Positions 1-10,400 of a stretch of 26,286 bases of DNA are shown here, piece after piece; the stretch's first letter is position 1; each line of letters opens with the position of its first letter. The position numbers and the translations under genes were made by a program. The notes below the pieces were generated by a model. The model searched no databases and had not been told where the DNA came from. It saw nothing but the letters and a program-made list of their open reading frames with translations. The DNA comes from Oppiella nova (taxonomy: Eukaryota > Arthropoda > Arachnida > Sarcoptiformes > Oppiidae). Location: NCBI GenBank assembly GCA_905397405.1, contig CAJPVJ010000403.1, forward strand, positions 1 to 26,286. Direction: 5' to 3'.

Positions 1-361
1 TCATATGAATTAGTTCTCCAGTAATGTATCCCTCGATAACTCCAGCCATATATGACTGAACTTCGTCTGAGAAGCCCTCATAAGTTCTTAACTCTAAATT
101 CGCCCAACTTTTCAACAAAATTAATAACATAAAAATAAAATAAATCATAAGCTATACTATGTTAAGGAATAAATACCCGGTTTTGTTGACAGTATTTTCA
201 TATATAAGTAAAGCCACCGTTTCTTTGGGCAAATCCATTGTCTCATTATAAGAGACATCTGAATGGATAATACCATCGTTTGTGATGTAATAATATTTGA
301 AACTTAAGACACATTCAAAGGCAACTAAAATCAAAATTATTGCCAAAAATATACACTTCAT
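1..361 (-). CDS. Phospholipase B-like (PLBD) gene copy, 5' part only, cut by window start
   Basis: Minus-strand gene start with ATG at 361-359. Exon 1 is 177-361; the intron is 108-176 (GT donor after AAACCGG, acceptor AAAAG); exon 2 runs from 107 out of the window. Exon 1 encodes a signal peptide (MKCIFLAIILILVAFECVLS) followed by a KYYYITNDGIIHSD stretch, and exon 2 opens with WANLELRTYEGF. Both match the complete gene at 2863-5031 in the opposite orientation, with only scattered differences; the intron differs more. It would encode a secreted or lysosomal N-terminal-nucleophile amidase-like hydrolase, but no catalytic part lies in the window. It may be a true inverted paralog or an allele placed in the wrong orientation. 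Identity is firm by comparison with the full copy; intactness cannot be judged. Confidence 0.75.
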
Positions 362-909
362 TTTATTGTATAAAGATTTTAGCTACAAACGAGTTCAATA
401 TAATATGAGAATTGACTGTGAATTATAATTATACAAATTAATCGCCTATTAATGAATTTATAACATTTTAAGCAAAAGTCAAGTGATTTGATAAGACTAT
501 CACTGATAACAGTATACAATAACAATTGACATTAAATTGAACTTCATTTCTAATAAATACTCCACTGTTTAACACAATACTTGTATATAAATACAGTTAA
601 TGCCCTGGTTAAATAACACAACCAGAATATATATATTTTCATCAGATATTCACACGTTTATTAATAAATACAAATCAATATAAAAATCGATACAGTACAC
701 ATTACTGTATTTCACAATTAAATACTATACTAGTAATTCATTCAGTAATTCAGTATAGCATACGGTAACATTAATCGCATACAATATTTGTTTGCATTAA
801 ATTTTTTTATAAATTAATATTTAAAACAAATTATTTACAAAACAAATCAAATTAAACTAAGACTTAATCAAAACGATTACTATATAAACAGATCGATAGG
901 AAAGTGAGC
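362..909. other. AT-rich intergenic stretch with PLBD-copy upstream region
   Basis: No gene seen. Roughly 410-540, read on the minus strand, resembles the sequence upstream of the PLBD gene at 2720-2840 (shared words such as TTATCAGT, CTTATCAAATCACTTGAC and TATAAATTCATTAA), so the promoter region was copied together with exon 1. The rest is low-complexity A/T sequence. Confidence 0.6.
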
Positions 910-1496
910 CTAGCTTTGAGTGGATTTAGTGCCCACTTTGGGATTATAATAGCCGTCCCTCACGTGCCGGCCCTCCCGTCTCAGCTCCAGAACAGCGCCG
1001 ATGGCCAGCCCTACAACTGACCCGAAGACAGCACTTTTAATCATCGGAAAACACAATCTCTCCATCAGTTTGTAGTCTCTATAGCCCAACCTGTAAGACA
1101 CAAAACCATATCTCAATACAATCATCACTTCAATCACTTCCAGACCATTGAATACCTCTTATATTTGTATGAACTGTAAGGCAGACCAACAAACAGACCC
1201 ACGAAGAAGCCATAGCCAGCGCCTGATATACACCACCAGTCATATCGATATATTAGACATACATTTAGTTTTATATATCACTAGTTATTGAGACAAATGG
1301 TAAGCAATAAGAGACGGACCAACTAAGAGACCGGCGCCTTCGAGCACTTCCTGGCGGTGATCATAGTCTTGGATCACATTGTAATTGGGATAATCCGTTG
1401 TCTTCACATCCCGGGCCTTATCAAAGTCGGGGTCCCTCTGCTCCCGAAGATTCCTCCACACGTCCAGCCAGTGACTTCCCATCGCTTCCCAGTTAT
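910..1496 (-). CDS. Unidentified small protein with two glycine-rich membrane segments, 5' exon not found
   Basis: Three minus-strand exons can be joined: 1320-1496 (after an acceptor TTTGTCTGCAG), 1156-1222, and 910-1090 ending in TAG. The last intron (1091-1155, GTATTC...TTACAG) is clear. The one before it (donor GTCCGT at 1319, acceptor TATATCAG at 1223) is my best phase-compatible choice and is weaker. The product starts hydrophilic (DNWEAMGSHWLDVWRNLREQ), then has a glycine-rich hydrophobic run, a basic/tyrosine linker (SSYKYKRLGYRDYKLMER) and a second hydrophobic run (AVFGSVVGLAIGAVLEL), with a charged C-terminus. This layout recalls small mitochondrial inner-membrane proteins of the TIM17/NDUFA11 type, but I do not recognise the family. 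There is no ATG in the first exon shown, so at least one short exon lies upstream, between here and SNRPA1. Confidence 0.55.
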
Positions 1497-1989
1497 CTGC
1501 AGACAAAGCAAACCAAAAACTTTGGCTTCAATTTAATCCATACTTTTAATTGTCTTTCAAAGCGATTGTCATTTCATTCAAAGAGTTGTCAAAAGTTTTA
1601 TCCAAAACTTTGTGACGAAAACCAAAACAAACCATTCATTCACTAAAAACGTGTCCAAAAATTGAGTGAATTTTCATTTGTTTGCATTTTATTCATTCAT
1701 TTAGAGTTGATTTGAATTAAAAGTAATTTTTAAAACTAATTATTAAAACATAAACTAATCATCAGATCATTGAGTGAATGGACAGTCAGTCTTGTGGTCA
1801 TCAATCACTTGAGTGGATGTGTTGGACGTCATTGATTGCAAGCAATGCGTGAAATCTATTGTCGTCTTCATTGACATAGCGTTGATATCTTTGGATCAAT
1901 TGGTGGCACCGATTATCATCCATAGCGACCATCGTGTGTATGTGAATAAGTGTTAAGCGACACCACGACTACCATCACCGCCCACTACC
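1497..1989. other. Divergent upstream region between the 910-1496 gene and SNRPA1
   Basis: AT-rich 5' half, mixed 3' half. It must hold the missing first exon of the minus-strand gene and the promoter and 5' UTR of SNRPA1. I cannot place either precisely. A very short minus-strand exon (ATG near 1632) is phase-compatible but unsupported. Confidence 0.4.
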
Positions 1990-2182
1990 ATGAAGTTAAC
2001 GCCGGAACTGATCGAAAGCGGCTATCAATACATAAACCGCGCGACACGTGACCGGGAACTGGACCTCCGGGCCTATAAGGTGACGGTCATCGAGAACTTG
2101 GGCGCCACTCTGGACCAGTTCGACGCCATCGACTTCAGCGACAACGACATCCGCAAACTGGACGGCTTTCCGCTGCTGCAGC
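1990..2182 (+). pseudogene. SNRPA1: U2 snRNP A' protein, first exon only, broken at 2183
   Basis: ATG at 1990 after a purine/C-rich leader. The about 64 codons match the N-terminus of U2A' closely: MKLTPELIES, then RDRELDLRAYK, VIENLGATLDQFDAIDFSDN and IRKLDGFPLL, the start of the leucine-rich-repeat domain that binds U2B'' and U2 snRNA in the spliceosome. The gene stops abruptly after LLQQ: from 2183 the DNA is a PLBD fragment in a different frame, giving a stop within three codons, and no splice donor is visible at the break. The remaining about two thirds of the LRR domain is absent from the window. The break point is the same PLBD base at which the 5135 copy starts, so I infer a false join and not a mutated gene. 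The real gene is probably intact in the organism. Confidence 0.9.
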
Positions 2183-2533
2183 AATCCGTTGTCTGAATGT
2201 AAAGTATATAACAAAGAATGCATTCCTCCGTATTCTGCGGACCTAACCATTGCTGCCAGAAATGACTTGAATGAAGTGAACGGCAGTTATCCGATCGACT
2301 CGTGGAAACGCGAGGCCGAGGGCGCGACGGACGCAAAGATGACAAACTCATCGATGGTTAGAGATCTGGAGATATTGGCCGTCAGTGGACCCACTGATGC
2401 ACAACAGCCCCCATTCCAGTGGTCCACCAGTGGCTTCAAAAGCAATCATTACGGACATCCGGATCGGTTTCACTTCAAACCTATTTATGTCAAATGGTTT
2501 CCCAAAACATTTGAAACAGCGGATGACATTTGA
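2183..2533 (+). pseudogene. PLBD C-terminal fragment (paralog or allele)
   Basis: The reading frame from 2189 to the TGA at 2531-2533 encodes the last about 114 residues of a phospholipase B-like protein: LSECKVYNKECIPPYSADL, then TIAARNDLN and FHFKPIYVKW, the conserved C-terminal motifs of the family. Compared with 4681-5031 it carries several coding differences (for example SNHYGHPDRFHF for DNHYGHPDLFNF, and KTFETADDI for KSYETADDV) and a quite different 3' flank, so it is a diverged copy and not a simple repeat. It has no start and is joined to SNRPA1. It could be the 3' end of the inverted copy at 1-361 or of another tandem paralog. Confidence 0.8.
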
Positions 2534-2862
2534 AATGAATTTTATTAAATAATATAGTAATTCTGTTTTATTACTATACATTTGTATAAATTATAATAAA
2601 AATATGACATGATTTATATCATGAGATTATCGGATATTTTATTTTTTTAATGGATTATAAGAGTTTTGTAATAAAAGGAACATTTAATAGAAATCCGGTT
2701 CAACTCAATAGCAATTGTAATGAATACTTGTTATCAGTAATAATCTTATCAAATCACTTGACATTCGTTTGAAAAGTTATAAATTCATTAACAATCGATT
2801 GAATTCTATAAATATAACTCAATTACAAAATTTTTAATAGTTTTTTATTTTTAATATTTAAA
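2534..2862 (+). promoter_or_regulatory. Upstream region of the PLBD gene with a TATA-like box
   Basis: AT-rich 329 bp. TATAAATA at 2807-2814 lies 49 bp before the ATG at 2863, a plausible core promoter. Parts of 2720-2800 recur, inverted, upstream of the copy at 1-361, which supports a conserved control region. A polyadenylation-like AATAAA lies near 2596 for the preceding fragment. Confidence 0.4.
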
Positions 2863-5031
2863 ATGAAGTCTATATTTGTGGCAATAATTTTCAGTTTAGT
2901 TTCTTTTGAATGTGTCTTAAGTTTCAAATATTATTACATCACAAACGATGGTATTATCCATTCAGATGTCACTTATAATGAGACAATGGATTTACCCAAA
3001 GAAACGGTGGCTTTACTTATATATGAAAATAATGTCAACAAAACCGGGTATTTATTTCTTAATCCAGAATATTTTAAGCATTAAGTTATTATAATATCTA
3101 TAATAATTTTACTAAATTTATTGAAAAGTTGGGCGAATTTAGAGTTAAGAACTTATGAGGGCTTCTCGGATGAGATCCAGTCATATATGGCTGGAGTTAT
3201 CGAGGGATACATTACTGGAGAACTAATTCATATGAATTATCGGAATCGGATTGAAGGCTATTGTGATGAAAGGAAAAGATTTTGTGAATTACTTAAAGAA
3301 TTTACTGAAAATAACACAAAATTTGTGGAAACAATGATTGAAAAGAATAAGAATAATGATTATTGGCATCAAATCGGATTGAAGGCTATTGTGATGAAAG
3401 GAAAAGATTTTGTGAATTACTTAAAGAATTTACTGAAAATAACACAAAATTTGTGGAAACAATGATTGAAAAGAATAAGAATAATGATTATTGGCATCAA
3501 TTGGATCTCATATACAAACAGATCAATGGATTAGAAGAAGGATACAAAGTATGGAAAGTCGAGAATAACATCAAAAATCCAACTGAAAGACAATATTTAA
3601 GTGAAATTTTTTGGATTATTGGCATCAATTGGATCTCATATACAAACAGATCAATGGATTAGAAGAAGGATACAAAGTATGGAAAGTCGAGAATAACATC
3701 AAAAATCCAACTGAAAGACAATATTTAAGTGAAATTTTTTGGTTAAATGTTGGCTCAGAATTGTCTAATTTGAGGTCAATATTAACCCCGAACTCAACGG
3801 TTCGTTATAGAGGCCACTGTTCAGCAATTGTCAAACCCCTGGCCGATGGGAGTGACCTATTTGTGGCTCACAATACTTGGAGTGGATTTGAAACAATGCT
3901 AAGAATTATGAAGAAATATAGCTTTGCTTTCAATACATTGCAATCGAATCATACGAAACGAATTGCTGGACATTCCGTATCCTTCTCTTCATCTCCGGGT
4001 CGTATATTCTCTGGCGATGACTACTATGTCTTATCCTCTGGTCTTGTGGTTCAAGAAACTACAATTTCAAACCGAAACCTTTCCCTTTATAAAGATATAA
4101 AAGCTGAGGAAATAGTCTTTGAGTTTATCCGCAATGTTGTGTCCAATCGTTTGGCCGAATCGGGCAAAGAGTGGACACAACTGTTTGGTCCGTATAATAG
4201 CGGGACTTATAATAACCAGTTTATGATCGTTGACTACAAGCTCTTCAAAAAGGGAACAAAAGTGTCTAAATTGGCCGATAATTTACTTTGGATTGTGGAA
4301 CAGAACAACTGTTTGGTCCGTATAATAGCGGGACTTATAATAACCAGTTTATGATCGTTGACTACAAGCTCTTCAAAAAGGGGACAAAAGTGTCTGAATT
4401 GGCCGACAATTTACTTTGGATTGTGGAACAGTTGCCGGATTTCATACACTCGGCTGATGTGACTCCTGTATTAAGATCACAGGGCTATTGGGCCTCTTAT
4501 AATGTGCCATATTTTCAGGATATCTATCAAATTAGTGGTAACGAAGACTTATTCCGCAAATCGGGACCCTATTATAGCTATAATCTGACGGCTCGGGCGC
4601 TGATCTTCAAGAGGGAAGAATCAAAAGTAACTGATTTGAAGACATTGTATTCACTGATGCGTTACAATGACTTCAAAAAGGATCCGTTGTCTGAATGTAA
4701 GGTATATAACAAAGAATGCATTCCTCCGTATTCTGCGGACCTAACCATTGCTGCCAGAAATGACTTGAATGAAGTGAACGGCAGTTATCCGATCGACTCG
4801 TGGAAACGCGAGGCGGAGGGCGCGACGGATGCAAAGATGACAAACTCATCGATGGTTAAGGATCTGGAGATGTTGGCCGTCAGTGGACCCACTGATGCAC
4901 AACAGCCCCCATTCCAGTGGTCCACCAGTGGATTCAAGGATAACCATTACGGACATCCGGATTTGTTTAATTTCAAACCTATTTATGTCAAATGGTTTCC
5001 TAAATCTTATGAAACGGCAGATGATGTATGA
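2863..5031 (+). CDS. PLBD: Phospholipase B-like protein (lamina-ancestor family), complete but interrupted by three 128-bp duplications
   Basis: Secreted or lysosomal N-terminal-nucleophile hydrolase of the PLBD1/PLBD2 family. Exon 1 is 2863-3047, intron 3048-3128 (GT...AAAAG), exon 2 3129-5031. The signal peptide is MKSIFVAIIFSLVSFECVLS. In order I see TGW-ANLELRTY, the IQSYMAGVIEGYITGE motif, RGHCSAIVKPL (the Cys at 3818-3820 fits the family's autocatalytic nucleophile, about residue 207), FVAHNTWSGF, DDYYVLSSGLVVQETTI, NNQFMIVDYKLF, ADLTIAARNDLN and FNFKPIYVKWFP. Three duplications of period 128 (3244-3500, 3486-3742, 4177-4431) break the frame. Without them the coding length is 1704 nt, exactly 568 codons including the stop, giving 567 aa, in the usual family range. 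This arithmetic is why I regard the gene as intact and the duplications as errors. Confidence 0.9.
3244..3500 (+). repeat. 128-bp-period exact tandem duplication (1)
   Basis: 3244-3372 equals 3372-3500, with identity running 129 bases at offset 128. It lies inside PLBD exon 2; 128 is not a multiple of three, so it shifts the frame. No internal repeat structure. Confidence 0.97.
3486..3742 (+). repeat. 128-bp-period exact tandem duplication (2)
   Basis: 3486-3614 equals 3614-3742 at offset 128, immediately after the first duplication and with unrelated sequence. Frame-shifting in PLBD exon 2. Confidence 0.97.
4177..4431 (+). repeat. 128-bp-period tandem duplication with a few differences (3)
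   Basis: 4177-4303 matches 4305-4431 at offset 128, with a few substitutions (near 4254, 4267 and 4278), as expected if the two copies come from different alleles. Frame-shifting in PLBD exon 2. Confidence 0.95.
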
Positions 5032-5134
5032 AATGGATTTTTTAAAAGTTTGATAAATTATTTATATAATAAACATTTAAAACTAAATTGTTACAAGATT
5101 TTCAATAAATTAAAAAATAATTAAACAACAAAAC

Positions 5135-5588
5135 AATCCGTTGTCTGAATGTAAAGTATATAACAAGGAATGCATTCCTCCGTATTCTGCGGACCTAACC
5201 ATTGCTGCCAGAAATGACTTGAATGAAGTGAACGGCAGTTATCCGATCGACTCGTGGAAACGTGAGGCCGAGGGCGCGACCGATGCAAAGATGACAAACT
5301 CATCGATGGTTAAGGATCTGGAGATATTGGCCGTCAGTGGACCCACTGATGCACAACAGCCCCCATTCCGGTGGTCCACCAGTGGATTTAAGGATAACCA
5401 TTACGGACATCCGGATTTGTTTAATTTCAAACCTATTTATGTCAAATGGTTTCCTAAATCGATACTTTGCCGTCTACTACATACTTTACCTAAAAAATTT
5501 TCAAACTATTTAATAAATATATTATTTGTAAATTTTGATTTAACAATGTTCTAAAAGTTATTTAATTTTTTATTAATTTGTTGTTTTG
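5135..5588 (+). pseudogene. 454-bp tandem copy of the PLBD 3' end, last 127 nt complemented
   Basis: 5135-5461 repeats 4681-5007 with about seven substitutions (allele-like). 5462-5588 is then the base-by-base complement, unreversed, of 5008-5134: 127 of 127 positions. The unit is therefore 454 bp, placed directly after itself. The open frame 5141-5554 reads correct PLBD residues as far as YVKWFPKS and then nonsense from the complemented part. It has no start, no signal peptide and no nucleophile. I read it as a second allele of the gene's 3' end misplaced by assembly, not as a gene. Confidence 0.85.
5462..5588. other. Complement-only copy of 5008-5134 (127 nt)
   Basis: Every base is the Watson-Crick partner of the base 454 positions upstream, read in the same direction. 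The match fails at 5461 and 5589. The segment 5008-5134 holds the true C-terminus (YETADDV, stop) that agrees with the 2183-2533 copy, so 5462-5588 is the altered one. Confidence 0.97.
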
Positions 5589-5639
5589 ATAATTTTAACA
5601 AACAATTAAACATAAATTTAATGGCAATTCTGTAAACAA

Positions 5640-6467
5640 TTATTTATTCCTCAAATGAGTGCGTTTATGGTTATAAAGGGTCGAGTTATGTGCAAAAAAT
5701 TTGCCGCAATTGTCGACATCGCAAGCGTATGGCTTATCTCCTGTGTGACTGCGTTTGTGTTCATTAAGTTGTGTACTCCTGGAGTATGTTTTGCCACAAT
5801 TCTTTTCATCGCAAACAAATGGCTTGAGTTTCGAGTGAACACTCTTTAGGTGTTGATTTAAATGGCATTTGTGTGCAAATTTTTGGCCGCAATCGCATGC
5901 GAACGGCTTCTCTCCCGAGTGGACCCGTTGGTGAGCAATCAGATCCGATATTTGACAGAAACCTTTAGCGCATCCCTTGGAATCGCATTGAAATCTCTTT
6001 TCCCTCAGATGAACGTCACGTTTGTGTCGATTTAAGTCTCCCTTTCGCGCGAAACTTTTGCCACAATCTTTGTCAACGCATTTGAATGGCTTTTCGCCCG
6101 TATGTATGACTTTGTGTCGATTGAGGTTTGATTTCTGAGTGAATCGTTTGCCACATTTGGCTTCACGACAGACAAATGGCTTCTGCAAATTATCGCTCTC
6201 GTCCGGACCCCTCAGTACTTGTGGTGTTTCCTGTCTTTCCGAGTGATGGACACTATCAGTGACCAAAACCTCCCGGCGCTCAACTATGCTATCATTTAAG
6301 GGGTTGTTATTGCCACTAATACGACACAATTTGAGGCAATAATTGTTGTCATCTAATTCATTATCACTAATGAATTGAATCTCTATTTGACACAACTTTT
6401 TATTAAAAGTCTTTAGTTTTGATAATAGATTTAATGCGCACTTCGAGTCATTGTTTACTGAATTCAT
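5640..6467 (-). CDS. Six-finger C2H2 zinc-finger protein, TFIIIA-like spacing
   Basis: Single-exon gene, ATG at 6467-6465, TAA at 5642-5640, 275 aa. The N-terminal about 95 residues have no recognisable domain and are polar/acidic. Six C2H2 fingers follow in tandem to the C-terminus. Five use the long C-x4/5-C form (VCREAKC, KCVDKDC, QCDSKGC, VCDEKNC, ACDVDNC) and finger 4 the short C-x-C form (ACDC), with TGEKP-like linkers (HTGEKPF, HSGEKPF, HTGDKPY). The long form and many fingers resemble TFIIIA and related arthropod proteins, suggesting sequence-specific DNA (or RNA) binding in the nucleus. I cannot name an ortholog. The C-x-C finger 4 should still be checked for metal binding. The 3' end is 51 bp from the PLBD artefact and tail to tail with it. 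Confidence 0.85.
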   Translation of the reverse strand: MNSVNNDSKCALNLLSKLKTFNKKLCQIEIQFISDNELDDNNYCLKLCRISGNNNPLNDSIVERREVLVTDSVHHSERQETPQVLRGPDESDNLQKPFVCREAKCGKRFTQKSNLNRHKVIHTGEKPFKCVDKDCGKSFARKGDLNRHKRDVHLREKRFQCDSKGCAKGFCQISDLIAHQRVHSGEKPFACDCGQKFAHKCHLNQHLKSVHSKLKPFVCDEKNCGKTYSRSTQLNEHKRSHTGDKPYACDVDNCGKFFAHNSTLYNHKRTHLRNK

Positions 6468-7436
6468 TTTTCGTTTAATTCTTGAACCTAGTTTAGTTTA
6501 GTTTGATGCTTAAATTTTCCTGAACCTTTCACTTTCTCACTATTATTTTCACTCATTTTAATATAACTAATATTGCACTAATAAATATAGTATTGTTTCA
6601 CTTTTAATTGCACTTAATTACATATATTATAATAAATAACAATCAATATTAATAATTGTAATAAAATAACATAAGAGTGAGCACATACGGTACTCATAAT
6701 ATCATATTATTTTTGGGCATTTTATTATTGTTGGTATAGATCTGGTAAAACCAGTTTTTCATTACAACAAACTTTTTTCTTATGTCATCCACTTTAAGAA
6801 CTAAATGTCAAATACTGTATTCATGATACTTTGATTAATTTTAGTATAATACAGACTATGGAAAAATAGTTAAACTCAATTAATTATTATGTAATCAACT
6901 GATAAATTACAAATTAAATAAATAAAATTAAATACTTTTATTTCATCACTTATTTAACATCAAATTGATTGTAATGTGAATTTATGAAATTTTATGTAAT
7001 ATACGATATGATATTATGAAATTTATATTAGAGTGAGTATAATAACGATTATTAACCGTTTATTACCATAACAATTCTGATAATGTTATCTAACTGTCAC
7101 TGCCTTAAAAAGGGAGGGAGAGAGAGAGAGAGAGAGAGCTATTTTGGTTGACAAGTCATTGCCATCTCATTAACAACCAAATAGTGATGGGATGTGGTAT
7201 AGGATGCTGTGTTCACTTATATTTCCATTTGATCGCACTTCAACTCACTCTCTCACACAAACAGTTGTAAATTATAGTCAATTGTATTCATTAAGAAAAT
7301 TTTATTAGAAATAAGATTATATTAATTTATTACAAAACTAATTAAAAGTATATGATTTATATTACATCAGAATATTATTTAAATACAACTAAAATAATTT
7401 AAATGATAAAAATAAATGCAAAATAATAAGTATTAT
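6468..7436. other. AT-rich intergenic region
   Basis: About 970 bp between the C2H2 gene start and the CAP-G stop, both on the minus strand. It should contain the C2H2 promoter (right of 6468) and the CAP-G 3' UTR. Apart from the GA microsatellite I see no gene or RNA; the longest frames are short and low complexity. Confidence 0.6.
7112..7138 (+). repeat. (GA)n microsatellite
   Basis: GGGAGGGAG followed by about eleven GA units; a pure purine tract on the plus strand, possibly a GAGA-type element upstream of the C2H2 gene, but more simply a microsatellite. Confidence 0.9.
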
Positions 7437-10400
7437 TCAGTCGACAGTCATAAACGGGTCGTCTGGCTGTTGGGCAGACGTGTCATTCGTGTCCACTACT
7501 TGTGCTTCAGAAGGAGTGTCACATTCGCCGCCATTTGTTTCCATCGATTCATTCAAATTAAGTTCCGAAGTATTAGTTCCCAAAGCGTCCACATCTGACT
7601 CCTGGCTCTCAGTAGTCGCCACTTCCGGTCCATTAGTGTCCGATAATAACAACTCTTCGGTTGTCATTCGGCGTCGCTTTTGCGGCGGACTCTGACTCTC
7701 CGGACACGTCCTAAAGCTCTCGGCGTCCGAGTCGTTGACCGCAACGTTGTCTTCGTTGACATCGTCGATGGGCTCGAAGTCCTGCTCGAAGGCCGAGTCG
7801 GCGCTCAGCTGTTGACTCCTGGACTCAATCTTCTTGGCGATGGCACGGTTAGCGAAGAAGTGACAGAACCTGAAGCTCAAGAGCTTGAAGCGCCGTTAGA
7901 AGACCTATAAGAGCAGCTTGCGGAAGTAGAGAGCCCGCGAGTAACGGTAGTCTAAGTTCACTAAGTGTCGGTACAGGAGGTAGTCTTCAGCCAATTTGGC
8001 CATCGATTGGTCGCAATCCATGATCTTATTGACCAAATCGTGCGCTAATTGTGTGTGACTCTCATCGTCAATGAGATTCGCGAAGAATTTGACTAAATTC
8101 TCGCAATTAATGGTTTTCAAGCGCTGCTCGTAAAGCGTTTGCAGAGTCAATAGGAAGGACTCCTGAAGGGCCGACTGTCCGACGATTACGCCCTGGGATT
8201 CGGCCAAAGCGTACAGACGCAGGAAGTCGCCGATGAACTGAACGATCGTCTGATTCTCGTCGGGTGTGAACCAAATCACCACTAATTTGGACAACAGTTC
8301 CGGCGAATAGAGATTACGCCCTGGGATTCGGCCAAAGCGTACAGACGCAGGAAGTCGCCGATGAACTGAACGATCGTCTGATTCTCGTCGGGTGTGAACC
8401 AAATCACCACTAATTTGGACAACAGTTCCGGCGAATAGAGCCGCGAATGCATGAGGAGTTTGGCGACCCCTTGAACCGCGGTTTCCCTGATCTCCGTCAC
8501 CTGTGAGTCCAGCTGTGTCTCAAAGAACTGTTTCAATGATGTGATGAAGTCTTCGTCGCTGTCGTCGAACGCCAGTTGTCTCACTTGGGAGTTGTCTTCG
8601 CTTTTGTCGCCATTCTTATCCACTTTATCGTCGAATAAAGTGATTCCGTGTTCGCACAGGGAGTCGAAAATGCTTTGCAATGCAATGATTTTTATCGGTT
8701 CGATGTCTTTCAGGAAAATCTGAATAAAAATGGTTTTAAATTTAGAAAGTATTCAATATTTGATTTTAAAAAAATGATAATTACTTCAATCAAAAGATGC
8801 AAATATTTCTTGAAATACTGAGGACTCGTTAGACATACTAAACCCAGACATCGAGTGGCAACCCTTCGCACCGAAACGTTATCACTCAGAAAACCGGGTA
8901 AACACTGAAAGAAGTGATTTTAAACATTAATTATAATCATAAACAAAACCATTACGAGTAATAGTAATCATAGAGTAAATACAAACCACTTTCTCGATGT
9001 GTGTTTGCATTACAGCATTCACTTCGACATAGTTTCCAAACTCCAAACAACTCGAGAATATTTGCAAACAACTCATCAGTGACTTCGGGTAATCCTAACG
9101 GTTGTCATCAATGATTAGAAAAATTAGTTAATTTAAACCACAAATCAATTGTAAACTAAATAATCAACGAATTGTTACTAACCGTTAAACTCTTTGGTTG
9201 TTGTGATGTTTGCGATGATTGTGACAATAATGAGGTATTATTAGCTGCGATCTTATCCTTTAAGACATTGATCTCTGTCTCCAAATCCTTGATCTTTTCA
9301 CTCATTTCTTGCACTTCACTCTCTCGGCCCTCAGATTCCATATCTTGTAAATCAGTTCTGCATTTCTCCAGATCTGCACTTAATTTGTTTCGTTTGTCTT
9401 CGAGTTCTCGATTCGACTCATCAGCCATCGACTCGGTCTCATCAGCAGTGGATACAGTTGTGGCAAATATCTCACTGATAATCTCAACGGTAAAGTCCAG
9501 ATAAGCGTTATTATCTGTAAAACCATTTTTGCCCAAACACTTCATGACTGGCGTTATATAGCCATTGAATTTGTCGCCAATTTGGCTGTCGATTAGTATT
9601 GAACGCATGGTCTTCACTAAGATCTTCCTGCAAATCAATCAAAACATTCATTCATTCATTAAATAGTTCACAAAAATCAACAAAAAATAGTCATACCTTT
9701 GGGCGTCGTCTCCAATGTCTAAAAGTAGCGATACTTTCATGAATTGATTGAAAATGAATTCAAAGTCCAATGCGTCAGCAATAGACAGCTCTTGAGTGAT
9801 GACATTATTCACAAACCTTAAGACAGATAATTGGGAATCAATTGTCAATTAAAAGTCTTATTATCACTTACTTTTCGAGATAAGCGCAGAAATAGGGGAC
9901 ATCAGGAACTAATAGATCAAATAAGTCAACACTTTGTACTTCCGTTTCATCCATGACTTGTTGATTGTCTTCAATTGGTATCTCATCCGCGGTCGCCATC
10001 GACTGTGGAATGGTTAGCCTTTCGGGTACACCACTGATAACGCTATCGATAGTGGCGTCAACACCAGCAGCGGTGACATCACTTGTTTCACCGGTTTTCT
10101 CATTTGCATTCAATTCTTTGCTTACGATTTGATTTGATTTACAAAATTCACACAAATATCGCCATAAAAACACATTTTCCACATTCAATGAAACGCTAAA
10201 CAAGCGATCAGTTGTCATATTCTGGTCCCGAAACTCATCCACCAATTGATGAAACTTTGTTTTCGACAACTCCTCGGATACCACTTCGCGGTTCAAGTGC
10301 TTGAAGTATATGTCAAGCATTCTCTCTATTAAATCCACATCTGTTTGGATGTCTAACGCAATCAACAGTTGAATCAAATTATTGTTACAACATTTAACCC

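Noticed and set aside
3244-3742. Minisatellite or exon duplication in PLBD
   Set aside because: The two units are unrelated in sequence, share only the 128 period, and break the frame. The same period occurs in CAP-G and GEMIN2.
5141-5554. A separate 137-aa PLBD-like protein
   Set aside because: It lacks a start and its last about 30 residues are translated from a complement-only patch.
7112-7138. GA tract as a functional GAGA element
   Set aside because: Length and purity fit a simple microsatellite and no nearby start is known.
7896-7907. Stop-codon readthrough or RNA editing in CAP-G (TAG then TAA in a frame that stays open)
   Set aside because: Plain complementing of about 127 nt removes both stops and gives better protein sequence, matching the artefact proven elsewhere in the window. 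A short intron was also tried: no donor/acceptor pair fits phase without deleting plausible coding.
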